Source: DATKDU01 sp035512595
GTDB lineage: Bacteria > Planctomycetota > Planctomycetia > Pirellulales > Pirellulaceae
NCBI GenBank assembly: GCA_035512595.1
Contig: DATKDU010000087.1
Span: 1 to 10,864 of the forward strand
DNA length: 10,864 nucleotides
Reading direction: 5' to 3'
How positions within the stretch are numbered: the first letter of the stretch is position 1; each line of letters starts with the position of its first letter. Below the pieces are notes generated by a model. It was not told where the DNA came from, did no database searches, and saw only the letters and a list, made by a program, of their open reading frames with translations. Both the position numbers and the translations under genes were made by a program. This document shows positions 1 to 7,561 of the stretch, piece by piece.

Positions 1-37
1 CACAAGCTGAGTTGAACATTCGAGGAATGGATAAGCC

Positions 38-1201
38 ATGAGACAACTGACCACCGGCCATCTGACTGAACTGCTGGCGGACCACGAGCCGCCGTGCGTT
101 TCCCTGTACCAGCCGACGCACCGTAACCACCCCGAGAACCAGCAAGACCCGATCCGCTACCGGAACCTCCTCGCGGAGATGGAAAACTCCCTGCGGCAGG
201 AGTACCCGACGCGGGAAGTGCGAACGCTCCTGGAGAAGTTCCAGACCCTGGCACGCGACGACCGCTTCTGGAACCACCGCACGGACGGACTGGCCATCCT
301 CGGTTCGCCCGACACGTTCCAGATCTTCGAGTTGCAACGCACCGTCCCGGAATTGCTCGTCGTGGCCGACAGCTTTCACACGAAACCGCTCCTCCGTGTG
401 CTCCAGTCGGCCGACCGCTACCAGATTCTTGCTCTGAACCGCCACGAGGCCAAGCTCTACGAAGGCAACCGTTACGCACTAGACCCTGTCGAGTTGACGA
501 ACGTGCCTTCGACCATTACGGAGGCGCTGGGGGAGGAACTGACCGAGCAGCACCTGTCGGTCGCTTCCTACGGAGCCGGGGCAGCCCGTGCGGCCGGTGG
601 CGGGGCGACTCCATCGATCCACGCGCACGGGGACAAGAAGGACGAGGTGGACATCGACCGTGACCGGTTTTTTCGTTCCATCGATCGGGGGATCCTGGAG
701 CACCACTCCCGCCCTTCGGGGCTGCCGCTGATGCTCGCAACGCTGACGGAGTATCACGCGCCGTTCCGCGCGGTCAGCCACAACCCCTTCCTGATGGCGG
801 ACGGGATCATGAAAAACCCCGACGCCCTGGACCTCAACCAGTTGCGTGCCGAGGCGTGGCGGATCGTGGAACCTTTCTACCTGGAACGCCTGGCCAAGCT
901 GGTTGAGAACTATCAGATCGCCTGCTCGCGACAATTAGGGTCGGACGACTTGGCGCAGGTTGCCCAAGCCGTAACGGCGGGTCGAGTCGGAACCTTGCTG
1001 GTCGAGGACGACCGGCAAATCCCCGGCAAGATCGACCGCAAGACCGGCCAGATCCAACCGGGCGACCTCTCACACCCTGAGGTCGGTGACATGCTCGATG
1101 ATCTGGCGGAAACTGTGCTGCGTATGAAGGGCGAGGTTGTTGTCGTTCCTGCGGACCGGATGCCCTCCACCACTGGGCTAGCGGCGACATACCGATTCTA
1201 A
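38..1201 (+). CDS. baeRF3-like eRF1-domain protein, copy 1
   Basis: A 387-residue soluble protein that I recognise as a member of the bacterial archaeo-eukaryotic release factor (baeRF) group, most like family 3. Residues 1-125 form an N-terminal region. From about 127 (RYQILALNRHEAKLY) a segment resembles the start of eRF1/Pelota domain 2. Residues 178-202 form a glycine/alanine-rich loop followed by KKDEVDIDRDRFFRSID, the place where eRF1 carries its GGQ loop and following RF segment. No GGQ is present. Residues 315-387 (VGTLLVE, then AETVLRMKGEVVVVP, ending AATYRF) resemble the L7Ae-like domain 3. The family is thought to act on stalled ribosomes or peptidyl-tRNA, but its activity here is inferred. 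The ATG at 38 is preceded by GAGGA at 22-26, 11 bases away, and the same start is conserved in the paralogue at 2683. No transmembrane segment or signal peptide is visible. The upstream operon context is cut off by the window edge. Confidence 0.85.
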   Translation: MRQLTTGHLTELLADHEPPCVSLYQPTHRNHPENQQDPIRYRNLLAEMENSLRQEYPTREVRTLLEKFQTLARDDRFWNHRTDGLAILGSPDTFQIFELQRTVPELLVVADSFHTKPLLRVLQSADRYQILALNRHEAKLYEGNRYALDPVELTNVPSTITEALGEELTEQHLSVASYGAGAARAAGGGATPSIHAHGDKKDEVDIDRDRFFRSIDRGILEHHSRPSGLPLMLATLTEYHAPFRAVSHNPFLMADGIMKNPDALDLNQLRAEAWRIVEPFYLERLAKLVENYQIACSRQLGSDDLAQVAQAVTAGRVGTLLVEDDRQIPGKIDRKTGQIQPGDLSHPEVGDMLDDLAETVLRMKGEVVVVPADRMPSTTGLAATYRF

Positions 1202-1621
1202 ACGGCGGCAGAGCTAAGGATTCACGGCTGTCACCGTGCGGTAGGTCGGGAGCACCGCCGAATCTACGGGGTTCCGGTCAAGTGTTCCGCGCTTCCCCGT
1301 TGTTGGCAGGCAGAGGGGTCGCGGCGGCACCGTCTCGACTCCAGTCCGGACGTCGCCTCGGCAGTCGTCCAGCGCGCTTGTTCACGCGACGCGTTAGCCT
1401 GGTTGTGCGGTGGCTAATCGTGCCAGTAGTGATCGTCACGCTTCCCATGATTTCGGAGCTATCGTGGCGAACCGGTTCCGGCACGTCTGCCGAGTGCGAA
1501 CGTTTGAACCGTGAAATGGCCAGAGTGGAAACGTGATTACGACGAGTGGGGAACAAAACCCCGGCAGCGCGCGGGGCAATTTGAGCCACATTGCGATTGT
1601 CGGACTCGGTTTGATTTCAAG

Positions 1622-1659
1622 GAAAAAGCCCATCGCCGGAAACGAGAACGGGCTTTTTC
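1622..1659 (+). terminator. Intrinsic terminator, probably bidirectional
   Basis: GAAAAAGCCC at 1622-1631 and GGGCTTTTTC at 1650-1659 are perfect inverted repeats of ten bases with an 18-base loop. The G/C base of the stem is followed by a T-run on the plus strand, and the matching A-run gives a T-run on the minus strand, so it could stop transcription in both directions. It ends the transcript of the first baeRF gene about 420 bases after its stop and insulates it from the next unit. Confidence 0.75.
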
Positions 1660-1709
1660 TAAAATCAAGTCGAGAGAACAGGACGGCGATTGAACTGTTT
1701 CTGGCCTGT

Positions 1710-1741
1710 TTGGCAAGTTGGGACTGTCAGCTACTTAGAAT
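1710..1741 (+). promoter_or_regulatory. Weak candidate promoter for the 1912 unit
   Basis: TTGGCA at 1710-1715 and TAGAAT at 1736-1741 resemble -35 and -10 elements, five of six bases each. The spacer of 20 bases is longer than the usual 16-18, so this is only a candidate. It sits after the terminator and about 170 bases before the next start codon, the right place for a promoter driving the 1912-4350 genes. Confidence 0.2.
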
Positions 1742-1911
1742 TCTTCGGCAGGCCTGCCAGATCAAGAGCAATCCGGCATGAATAGTGCTGCGTGGTTAGA
1801 TACCGGGCAGCGATTGGATAGTCCGAAAGGTCGCACGTCTTACGCCGGGAATCAGTCGTAACCAAGCCGGGCGTCCGGGAAGTTTTACATCTATTAATGG
1901 AGGAGTGACAA

Positions 1912-2598
1912 ATGGAACACTCTAACCAAAACCGCCTCCTGGGCAATGCGGATTCTGATGGCCCAAAGGCTGTCCTGCCAGGTGGTTATCACAGCCGCGG
2001 CGTACCAGGCGAGGAAGGCGCTATGCGAAATCGCATGCGTGTCCTGAAAGTGGATGACAGAAGCCAACGGATCTACAATTCTCAGCCGCTTAAAGGAGCG
2101 ACGGACGCTAAACAGGCTTCTGCTGCCCGCCTCGATCGAGCGGTTCGAGAGGCCAACGAGGCTGCCGGCACGCGACAGGACGAGGAGCGATCCGACCACA
2201 CCAAGGACAACCAATCGGCAGTTGCCTACGTCATTGCCAAAAGGGGAATAGGTGCCCTGGATACGCCAGTCTTTCATGCCGGCGACTCGGGCGAAGAGGA
2301 GGTCGTTGTGCTGTTCACGAGCCGCCAAGTAGCGCAGGAATACATAGATCAGGCTGGCTGGGGTGAGTCTGACGAGATCGGCGAACTCGGGCTGAGCGAG
2401 TTGCACGGGTGGCTGTTAGAGGCAAATAGGCAAGGTATTGACTACGTTACGGTCAACCCCGAACGCCAACAGCATCTGGCCGGCGACCCTCAACCCGTTC
2501 TGTTCCTTGACGGCTTGCGCGACGATTCTGCGGACAGCCTCTTACAGGCTGTGACCGAAACTGCGCGAGGACAAGCCAATTCCAATCACAGGAACTAG
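1912..2598 (+). CDS. Unrecognised 228-residue protein, C-terminal half weakly SseB-like
   Basis: I do not firmly recognise this protein. Residues 1-100 are polar, charged and probably disordered (for example 66-98, rich in A, R, D, E and K). Residues 103-203 look folded: YVIAKRGIG, then an acidic turn, VVVLFTSRQVAQEYIDQAGW, an L-rich helix at 159-171, GIDYVTVNP and PVLFLDGL. The order of a VVLFTS strand, an A-x-x-Y helix, a helix, then a G-I-D-Y-V-x-V-N-P strand recalls the SseB/enhanced-serine-sensitivity fold, but this is a by-eye resemblance. The last 25 residues are polar. The start at 1912 is well supported by GGAGG at 1899-1903 with an 8-base gap. There is no signal peptide or membrane segment. 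It lies just upstream of the second baeRF gene, with an 84-base gap to the preferred start and no terminator between, so the two are probably cotranscribed. Confidence 0.75.
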   Translation: MEHSNQNRLLGNADSDGPKAVLPGGYHSRGVPGEEGAMRNRMRVLKVDDRSQRIYNSQPLKGATDAKQASAARLDRAVREANEAAGTRQDEERSDHTKDNQSAVAYVIAKRGIGALDTPVFHAGDSGEEEVVVLFTSRQVAQEYIDQAGWGESDEIGELGLSELHGWLLEANRQGIDYVTVNPERQQHLAGDPQPVLFLDGLRDDSADSLLQAVTETARGQANSNHRN

Positions 2599-2682
2599 CC
2601 GCTCAGTCACAAACCCAGGAGTGCGCGGGGTTGCTTGGGATATTTCGTTGTTCCTGCGCTCACAAATAAGACAGAGTTTGTA

Positions 2683-3933
2683 ATGCGACAACTCACCACC
2701 GACCATCTGACCAAGCTACTGGCCGATCACGCACCCCCGTGCATCTCCCTATACCAGCCGACGCACCGCAACCATCCCGAGACCCAGCAAGACCCGATCC
2801 GCTACCGGAACCTGCTCGCGGAGATGGAAAACTCCCTGCGGCAGCAATATCCGACCCGAGAGGTGCGCACGCTCTTGGAGAAGTTCCAGACGCTGGCACG
2901 GGACGACCGCTTCTGGAACCACCGGACGGACGGGCTGGCCATCCTCAGTTCGCCCGACACGTTCGAGGTCTTCGATTTGCAACGCACGGTCACGGAATTG
3001 CTCGTCGTCGCCGACAGCTTTCACACCAAGCCGCTGCTCCGCGCGCTCCAGTCGGTCGACCGCTACCAAATTCTCGCCCTAAATCGCCACGAGGCCAAGC
3101 TGTATGAAGGTAACCGCTACGCCCTCGACCCGGTCGAGTTGACGGATGTACCCTCGACCATTACGGAGGCACTGGGGGAAGAACTGACCGAGCAGTACTT
3201 ATCGGTCGGTGCTTACGGGGCCGGGGCACCGCGGGCGGCCAGAGGCGGGGTGGCCGGCAGCGGAGCGGTCCCGTCGGTCCACGGGCAAGGGTCAAAGAAG
3301 GACGAGGTCGACATCGACCGGGACCGGTTCTTCCGTTCCATCGACCGGGGAATTTTGGAACACCACTCCCGCCCGTCCGGACTGCCGTTAATCCTCGCGA
3401 CCCTGACGGAGTATCACGCGCCGTTCCACGCCGTCAGTCACAATCCATTTCTGATGAGCGACGGGATTATGATGAATGCCGACGCCCTGGATCTCGATCA
3501 GTTGCGCGCGGAGGCGTGGCGGATCGTCGAACCCGTCTACCTGCAACGCCTGGCCAAGCTGAGCGACGACTTTCAGGTATCGCGCTCCCGAGACCTCGGT
3601 TCGGACGACTTGGCTCAGATCGCGGAAGCCGCGATAGCGGGCCGCGTTGGCACGTTGCTGGTCGAGGCCGAGCGGCAGATCCCCGGCAAGATTGATCCCG
3701 CCACCGGACGGATCAAGACGAGTGGTCTCGCCGATTCAACGGTCCGCTGGGATCTTCGCGAACGGCAACGCAAGGCCGGTCAGACCGCGCCGGCCGGCCT
3801 CTCTGACCCCCAGGTCGATGACGTACTTAATGATCTAGCGGAAACCGTGCTGCGAATGAAGGGCGAGGTCGTCGTCGTTCCTACGGAGCGGATGCCATCG
3901 GCAACCGGCATAGCCGCCAGCTACCGCTTCTGA
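2683..3933 (+). CDS. baeRF3-like eRF1-domain protein, copy 2
   Basis: A 416-residue paralogue of the protein at 38-1201. By manual alignment it is about 90% identical over the first 189 residues and about 80% over the next 140. It has the same three-part layout: N-terminal region, eRF1-domain-2-like segment from about 127, and L7Ae-like C-terminus ending in AASYRF. It differs by two length changes: five extra residues in the glycine-rich loop (about 190-204, giving VHGQGSKKDEV where copy 1 has IHAHGDKKDEV) and 24 extra residues near position 345-369 containing TVRWDLRERQRKAGQ. The reading frame is open back to a TTG at 2635, but the ATG at 2683 matches the start of copy 1 exactly and is preferred, although its ribosome binding site is weak (AAGACAGAG upstream). 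The role is inferred as ribosome rescue or peptidyl-tRNA handling. A PRC-barrel gene follows 45 bases after the stop. Confidence 0.85.
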   Translation: MRQLTTDHLTKLLADHAPPCISLYQPTHRNHPETQQDPIRYRNLLAEMENSLRQQYPTREVRTLLEKFQTLARDDRFWNHRTDGLAILSSPDTFEVFDLQRTVTELLVVADSFHTKPLLRALQSVDRYQILALNRHEAKLYEGNRYALDPVELTDVPSTITEALGEELTEQYLSVGAYGAGAPRAARGGVAGSGAVPSVHGQGSKKDEVDIDRDRFFRSIDRGILEHHSRPSGLPLILATLTEYHAPFHAVSHNPFLMSDGIMMNADALDLDQLRAEAWRIVEPVYLQRLAKLSDDFQVSRSRDLGSDDLAQIAEAAIAGRVGTLLVEAERQIPGKIDPATGRIKTSGLADSTVRWDLRERQRKAGQTAPAGLSDPQVDDVLNDLAETVLRMKGEVVVVPTERMPSATGIAASYRF

Positions 3934-3978
3934 ATGAATCAAGAAACCTTGACCTACCCATTCCTTAAGGAGCTGGAA

Positions 3979-4350
3979 ATGAGCGAATCGAAGGTAACGA
4001 ATCTGATCGGGATGAAAATCATCGGCCAACATGGTCGTGATATCGGCGTTGTCGCCGACATGACTGCGGACGTCGAGACGTGGCAATTGCAGACCTTGGA
4101 AGTCAAGCTCAACCGGGCAACATTGGACGAACTGAAACTCAAGCGACCGTGGTTCGGAACGCAAACCATTCACGTACCTGTCGGCGAGATTTCGGGAGCG
4201 ACCGACAATCTTGTTCTCAAATGTCCCCTGGAAAATCTGGAGTTCTCCGGAGGAGCGTCGGCCGCGGTCGACGCTCCCACCGAGGAGTCCGCGCAGGCGG
4301 GGGCGTCCCGTGCCGACGACCGCTCCGGTTCATTGGGGTCAGCAAACTAG
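3979..4350 (+). CDS. PRC-barrel domain protein
   Basis: A 123-residue protein whose residues 5-88 form a PRC-barrel: LIGMKIIGQHGRDIGVVADM opens the barrel, followed by a WQLQTLEVKL strand, an insert with LKLKRPWFG, and VPVGEISGATDNLVLKCPLENL. PRC-barrels occur in RimM (ribosome maturation), photosynthetic reaction-centre subunit H and many small stand-alone proteins; here nothing shows the partner. The C-terminal 35 residues are a low-complexity A/S/D/E tail. The frame is open from an ATG at 3934 that directly abuts the TGA of the upstream baeRF gene. The ATG at 3979 is preferred because AAGGAG lies at 3967-3972, six bases before it, and because the domain starts immediately after. Tight spacing implies cotranscription with the baeRF gene. 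Its RimM-like fold next to a release-factor-like protein hints at a ribosome role, but this is inference. Confidence 0.85.
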   Translation: MSESKVTNLIGMKIIGQHGRDIGVVADMTADVETWQLQTLEVKLNRATLDELKLKRPWFGTQTIHVPVGEISGATDNLVLKCPLENLEFSGGASAAVDAPTEESAQAGASRADDRSGSLGSAN

Positions 4351-4401
4351 TTCACGTGGTAGCGTCGTGGGAAGCGAATACGGGCCACTGAGGGAAACAA
4401 A

Positions 4402-4608
4402 ATGCACTCACACGTTGAAGCACTTCCACAGCGATCCAAAGTCAAGGGTCGAGGCGCGGCGAACGCTGAGTGGAAACCCGCCGATCTAGCAACGGTAGCG
4501 GTGCGACCTCACCCCCAGCCAAACCCCGCTCCACCGGGGCCGCCGCCTCCACGACCGGACCCGTTGGCGCCTAATCCCCAGCCGGGACCGATGCCGGGCC
4601 CAAGCTAG
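4402..4608 (+). CDS. Small proline-rich protein
   Basis: A 68-codon frame that I do not recognise as a family. Residues 1-34 are mixed and basic; residues 35-68 are almost half proline (PHPQPNPAPPGPPPPRPD and ending PGPMPGPS). The ATG at 4402 is preceded by GAGGGA at 4390-4395, six bases away, which supports translation. No signal peptide or membrane segment is visible. The proline-rich tail would be extended and could be a binding segment for another protein. It lies 51 bases after the PRC-barrel gene and 98 bases before the MscS gene, with no clear terminator on either side. Proline codons are GC-rich, so a chance open frame remains possible. Confidence 0.5.
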   Translation: MHSHVEALPQRSKVKGRGAANAEWKPADLATVAVRPHPQPNPAPPGPPPPRPDPLAPNPQPGPMPGPS

Positions 4609-4706
4609 CGCCACAAAGTGGGGCGGCGGGATAGAAAAATTCACTCGGTGATTGTTTTCGCCAGCAGACAGTATTTGATGTGCCCACAACGGGTACTGGA
4701 GCAAAC

Positions 4707-6269
4707 ATGAAGCGGCAAGCGACCGCACGGCGCTTCGACCCGCGTGAGTATACGTGGCGTACACTGGTCGGCCATTGCTATCGCTCATTGCTAACCGTGG
4801 CGATGATCGGTTGTATTTGCGGCGCAATGACATCGTCACTGATGGCACAGTCGCCAGTCGGCGCGGCCGACGGTCCACAGGAAGTCTCAACCGCTGAAAA
4901 GGAAGACCTCGCCCCGGCTGCTGCGAAGGTGGACGTCAAGCCCGTCGCACATGATGAAGAGATTCGCAAGCGGCTGCAAAGTGTCCTTGATGCCACCGGC
5001 TGGTTCACCGACCCGCGAGTCGAGGTTCGAGAAGGAGTCGTCTTCCTCAACGGCCGGGCTGAGACCGGTGATCTCAAGAAATGGGCCGGCGATCTGGCAC
5101 GGAACACCCAGGATGTGGTCGCCGTGGCCAACCGGATGGAGGTGCTCGAACCGTCGGTGTGGGACTTCAATCCTGCTTGGGACGGGTTGCTCGTCCTCTG
5201 GCGCGACTTGATCCGCTCGCTCCCCTTTTTCTTATTCGGGCTGCTCATCCTGACGCTGTCGGCGGGCGCCGGCGTGCTGGCGACACGAGGAGCGCGGACG
5301 TTCCTGCGCCGAAAGGTACGGGCGAATCTCCTGCGTAATGTGATGGCTCGGGGAATGGGCGTGCTGGTTTTCCTGTTCGGCGTCTACATCATTCTGCAAG
5401 TCTCCGGCCTGACCCAATTGGCCCTGACGGTCATCGGCGGCACCGGCCTGATCGGTCTGGCCGTCGGCATCGCCTTCCGCGACATCACCGAGAACTTCCT
5501 GGCCAGCCTCTTCCTCAGCATGCAGCGGCCCTTCGAGACGGGCGACCTGATCGAGGTCACCGGTGTGACGGGGTTCGTGCAGCAACTGAACGTGCGCACT
5601 ACGATCCTGATGAGCCTCGACGGCAACCTGGTGCAGATCCCGAACGCCAGCGTGTACAAGAACAACATCCGCAACTTCACGACCAACGCCAATCGGCGCG
5701 AGGACTTTGTCGTCGGCATCGGTTACGACGACTCGATCAACGAAGCCCAGGAGATCGCACGGCAAGTGTTGGCGAACCATCCGGCCGTTCTGAACAATCC
5801 CGAGCCGTCGGTGCTGGCCGACAGCTTGGGGACGTCGACGGTGAACCTGCGGGTCTACTTCTGGCTCAACGGCCGCGAACACAGTTGGTTGAAGGTGCGC
5901 TCTTCGGTGATCCGGCTGGTGAAACTCGCCTTCCAGAAACACGGCATCTCGATGCCCGATGAGGCCCGAGAGGTTGTCTTTCCCCAAGGCATCCCGATCA
6001 CCATGGTCAACGGGAAACCGGGGACGCACGATATCGGTCCGGGCGAGCGGCTTCCTGCTCAACCGCCGCGTGACGAACTGGATGCGGCATCCACGAAAGC
6101 AGAAGGCGGGTTATCCAGCGAAGCCGGCGTCATCAAGGAACAGGCCCGGCATGTACAGCCGTTGAACGACGGGGAGAACCTGTTGAAGGCTGTTCCTGGC
6201 CCGGCCTCCACTAGTGAAATGGTAATAAAGCAAAATCATCATAGCAAAGAACCCGGCAGAGGATCATGA
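4707..6269 (+). CDS. MscS-family mechanosensitive channel with N-terminal BON domain
   Basis: A 520-residue inner-membrane channel that would release solutes on hypo-osmotic shock. The start at 4707 is chosen because GGAG at 4698-4701 lies five bases upstream; the frame is open from a GTG at 4680 without such a site. Residues 1-27 are a long basic leader, 28-47 a hydrophobic signal segment ending SLMA, where cleavage is plausible. Residues 83-148 form a BON domain (IRKRLQSVLDATGWF, VEVREGVVFLNGRAET, VVAVANRMEVLE). Membrane helices lie at about 170-193, 215-236 and 238-270, the last being the pore-lining TM3 with GGTGLIGLAVGIAFRDITEN. The MscS beta domain follows (RPFETGDLIEV, IPNASVYKNNIRNFT), then the alpha/beta C-terminal domain to about 430. 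The last 90 residues are polar and probably disordered. The BON domain should lie in the periplasm and may bind phospholipid or envelope components. Confidence 0.92.
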   Translation: MKRQATARRFDPREYTWRTLVGHCYRSLLTVAMIGCICGAMTSSLMAQSPVGAADGPQEVSTAEKEDLAPAAAKVDVKPVAHDEEIRKRLQSVLDATGWFTDPRVEVREGVVFLNGRAETGDLKKWAGDLARNTQDVVAVANRMEVLEPSVWDFNPAWDGLLVLWRDLIRSLPFFLFGLLILTLSAGAGVLATRGARTFLRRKVRANLLRNVMARGMGVLVFLFGVYIILQVSGLTQLALTVIGGTGLIGLAVGIAFRDITENFLASLFLSMQRPFETGDLIEVTGVTGFVQQLNVRTTILMSLDGNLVQIPNASVYKNNIRNFTTNANRREDFVVGIGYDDSINEAQEIARQVLANHPAVLNNPEPSVLADSLGTSTVNLRVYFWLNGREHSWLKVRSSVIRLVKLAFQKHGISMPDEAREVVFPQGIPITMVNGKPGTHDIGPGERLPAQPPRDELDAASTKAEGGLSSEAGVIKEQARHVQPLNDGENLLKAVPGPASTSEMVIKQNHHSKEPGRGS

Positions 6270-6442
6270 AACCGCCTCCTTAGGGGCAAGAGATGCTACC
6301 AAGGCTTTAATTCGATCCCGCAGTCGTCGTTTTCTGATTCCCTTTTTAGCGCGAGGCGCGATTGAAAGCGACGATCGACGACAACAAGAGGCCGCGAACG
6401 TGGGCCTATTAAGAGATCACGATGCACGAAGGAAACGAAAAC

Positions 6443-7513
6443 ATGTCGGACGCTGCCGACGGAATGCTGCGGCTCGCAAAGCGGACCGCGACCGTGTGCG
6501 CGGTGGCCGCCTTGATGATCATCATCTTACTGGGTATTGCCAGTGCGATCGACGTGGTGCTCATCATCTTTATCGGCGTGCTGTTCGCGATCGTGTTGCA
6601 TTCTCTGGCGAAGCTGCTCGGTCGGTACACGGGGATGGGAGAGAAGTGGTCGCTCTTTGGCGTGGTGGTGCTACTACTGCTGCTGACAGTTGCCGGCGGA
6701 TGGCTACTGGTTCCGAAAATTGCCACACAGGTTGAGCAGTTTCGGCAAGAGTGGCCGGAATCGCTGGCCAATTTTCGTGAGCGGATGAACGCTACCCCCT
6801 GGGGAAGCTGGCTCCTTCAGGTGTTTGATGCTGGCCAATTCTTGCCACAGCCGCAGGCCATTTTGTCGCGCACCGCCGGTGCCGCGACGTCTGCCTTCGG
6901 TCTGGTGGGGGTATTGCTCATGGTGTGCTTCCTGGGGCTTATGCTTGCGGCGCAACCGCAAGTTTATCAGCAAGGATTGCTTCGCCTCATCCTGCCCGCG
7001 CAACGTGTGCGAGGCAGGAAGATTCTCGGAGAAATCGGCTCCTCGCTCCAGTGGTTTCTGTCCGCGAAAGCAGTCGCCATGGTGGTGGTGGGAGTAGTGA
7101 CCTGGTTGGGGCTGCTTCTGTTGGGGATCGAACTGGCGGCGACATTGGCAATCGTCGCCGGACTGCTCACGTTCATCCCCAACTTCGGGCCCATCATTTC
7201 CGCCGTGCCCGCCGTGCTGCTGGGGCTCATGCACGGCCCGCTGACCGCCCTGTGGGTGGTGCTGCTTTTCATCGCAATTCAACTCATCGAAAGTTATCTG
7301 GTCACGCCGCTGATTCAGTATCGCGCCTTGTCACTGCCGCCGGTACTCGTGATTGCAGCGCAGCTTGGCGCCAGCGTCTGGATGGGTGTCCTGGGCCTGG
7401 TCGTGGCAACGCCGCTGTTAATCGTGGCGATGGTGCTGGTTCGAAATCTGTACCTGGAGGGCATGTTGCAGGAAGGGGCGTCAGCGTCAGCAAGTGAGGG
7501 GAACTCGCCGTGA
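6443..7513 (+). CDS. AI-2E family (PerM/TqsA-like) transporter
   Basis: A 356-residue polytopic membrane protein of the AI-2E family, whose members include TqsA, PerM and sodium/proton antiporter-like proteins; the substrate cannot be told from sequence. Hydrophobic helices lie at about 17-35, 36-56, 70-90, 151-170, 207-228, 229-245, 250-263, 267-290, 298-312 and 315-334, with the long amphipathic region 91-145 between the third and fourth, as in the family. The family signatures IPNFGPIIS (245-253) and QLIESYLVTPLIQ (280-292), followed by LSLPPVLVI, are present. The ATG at 6443 is preferred because AAGGA at 6429-6433 precedes it by nine bases; an in-frame ATG at 6422 is the alternative. It is 173 bases after the MscS gene and 48 bases before the DUF2254 gene, forming a run of three envelope genes. 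The length is normal for the family. Confidence 0.9.
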   Translation: MSDAADGMLRLAKRTATVCAVAALMIIILLGIASAIDVVLIIFIGVLFAIVLHSLAKLLGRYTGMGEKWSLFGVVVLLLLLTVAGGWLLVPKIATQVEQFRQEWPESLANFRERMNATPWGSWLLQVFDAGQFLPQPQAILSRTAGAATSAFGLVGVLLMVCFLGLMLAAQPQVYQQGLLRLILPAQRVRGRKILGEIGSSLQWFLSAKAVAMVVVGVVTWLGLLLLGIELAATLAIVAGLLTFIPNFGPIISAVPAVLLGLMHGPLTALWVVLLFIAIQLIESYLVTPLIQYRALSLPPVLVIAAQLGASVWMGVLGLVVATPLLIVAMVLVRNLYLEGMLQEGASASASEGNSP

Positions 7514-7561
7514 TCTCAGCAAGCAATTCAATCTCTGTCGAAACTTCAATGAGCCAAACTC

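Larger units (their letters stand above)
1202..1911. other. 710-base stretch without a convincing gene
   Basis: Both strands contain only short open frames (up to 103 codons) without a good ribosome binding site, recognisable motif or sensible composition. The stretch holds a weak hairpin soon after the stop of the upstream gene (CACGG at 1223-1227 pairing with CCGTG at 1234-1238, no T-run), a strong intrinsic terminator at 1622-1659, and then about 250 bases of lower GC that should contain the promoter and leader of the gene starting at 1912. The part between 1240 and 1620 has no explanation that I can see. It could be a decayed gene or an intergenic repeat. Confidence 0.6.

Noticed and set aside
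1223..1238. Hairpin soon after the first baeRF stop codon as a terminator
   Set aside because: The stem is five pairs and no T-run follows; the convincing terminator is at 1622-1659.
1282..1536. 84-codon frame with a hydrophobic stretch after the first baeRF gene
   Set aside because: It starts at GTG without a ribosome binding site, and the hydrophobic segment is short with no family resemblance.
5232..6062. Minus-strand open frame of 276 codons
   Set aside because: It is antisense to the MscS gene; its histidine/aspartate/arginine-rich composition is typical of the complement of a GC-rich gene.
6323..6382. Inverted repeat GTCGTCG/CGACGAC between the MscS and AI-2E genes
   Set aside because: Only seven bases with a 46-base gap; expected by chance in GC-rich DNA.
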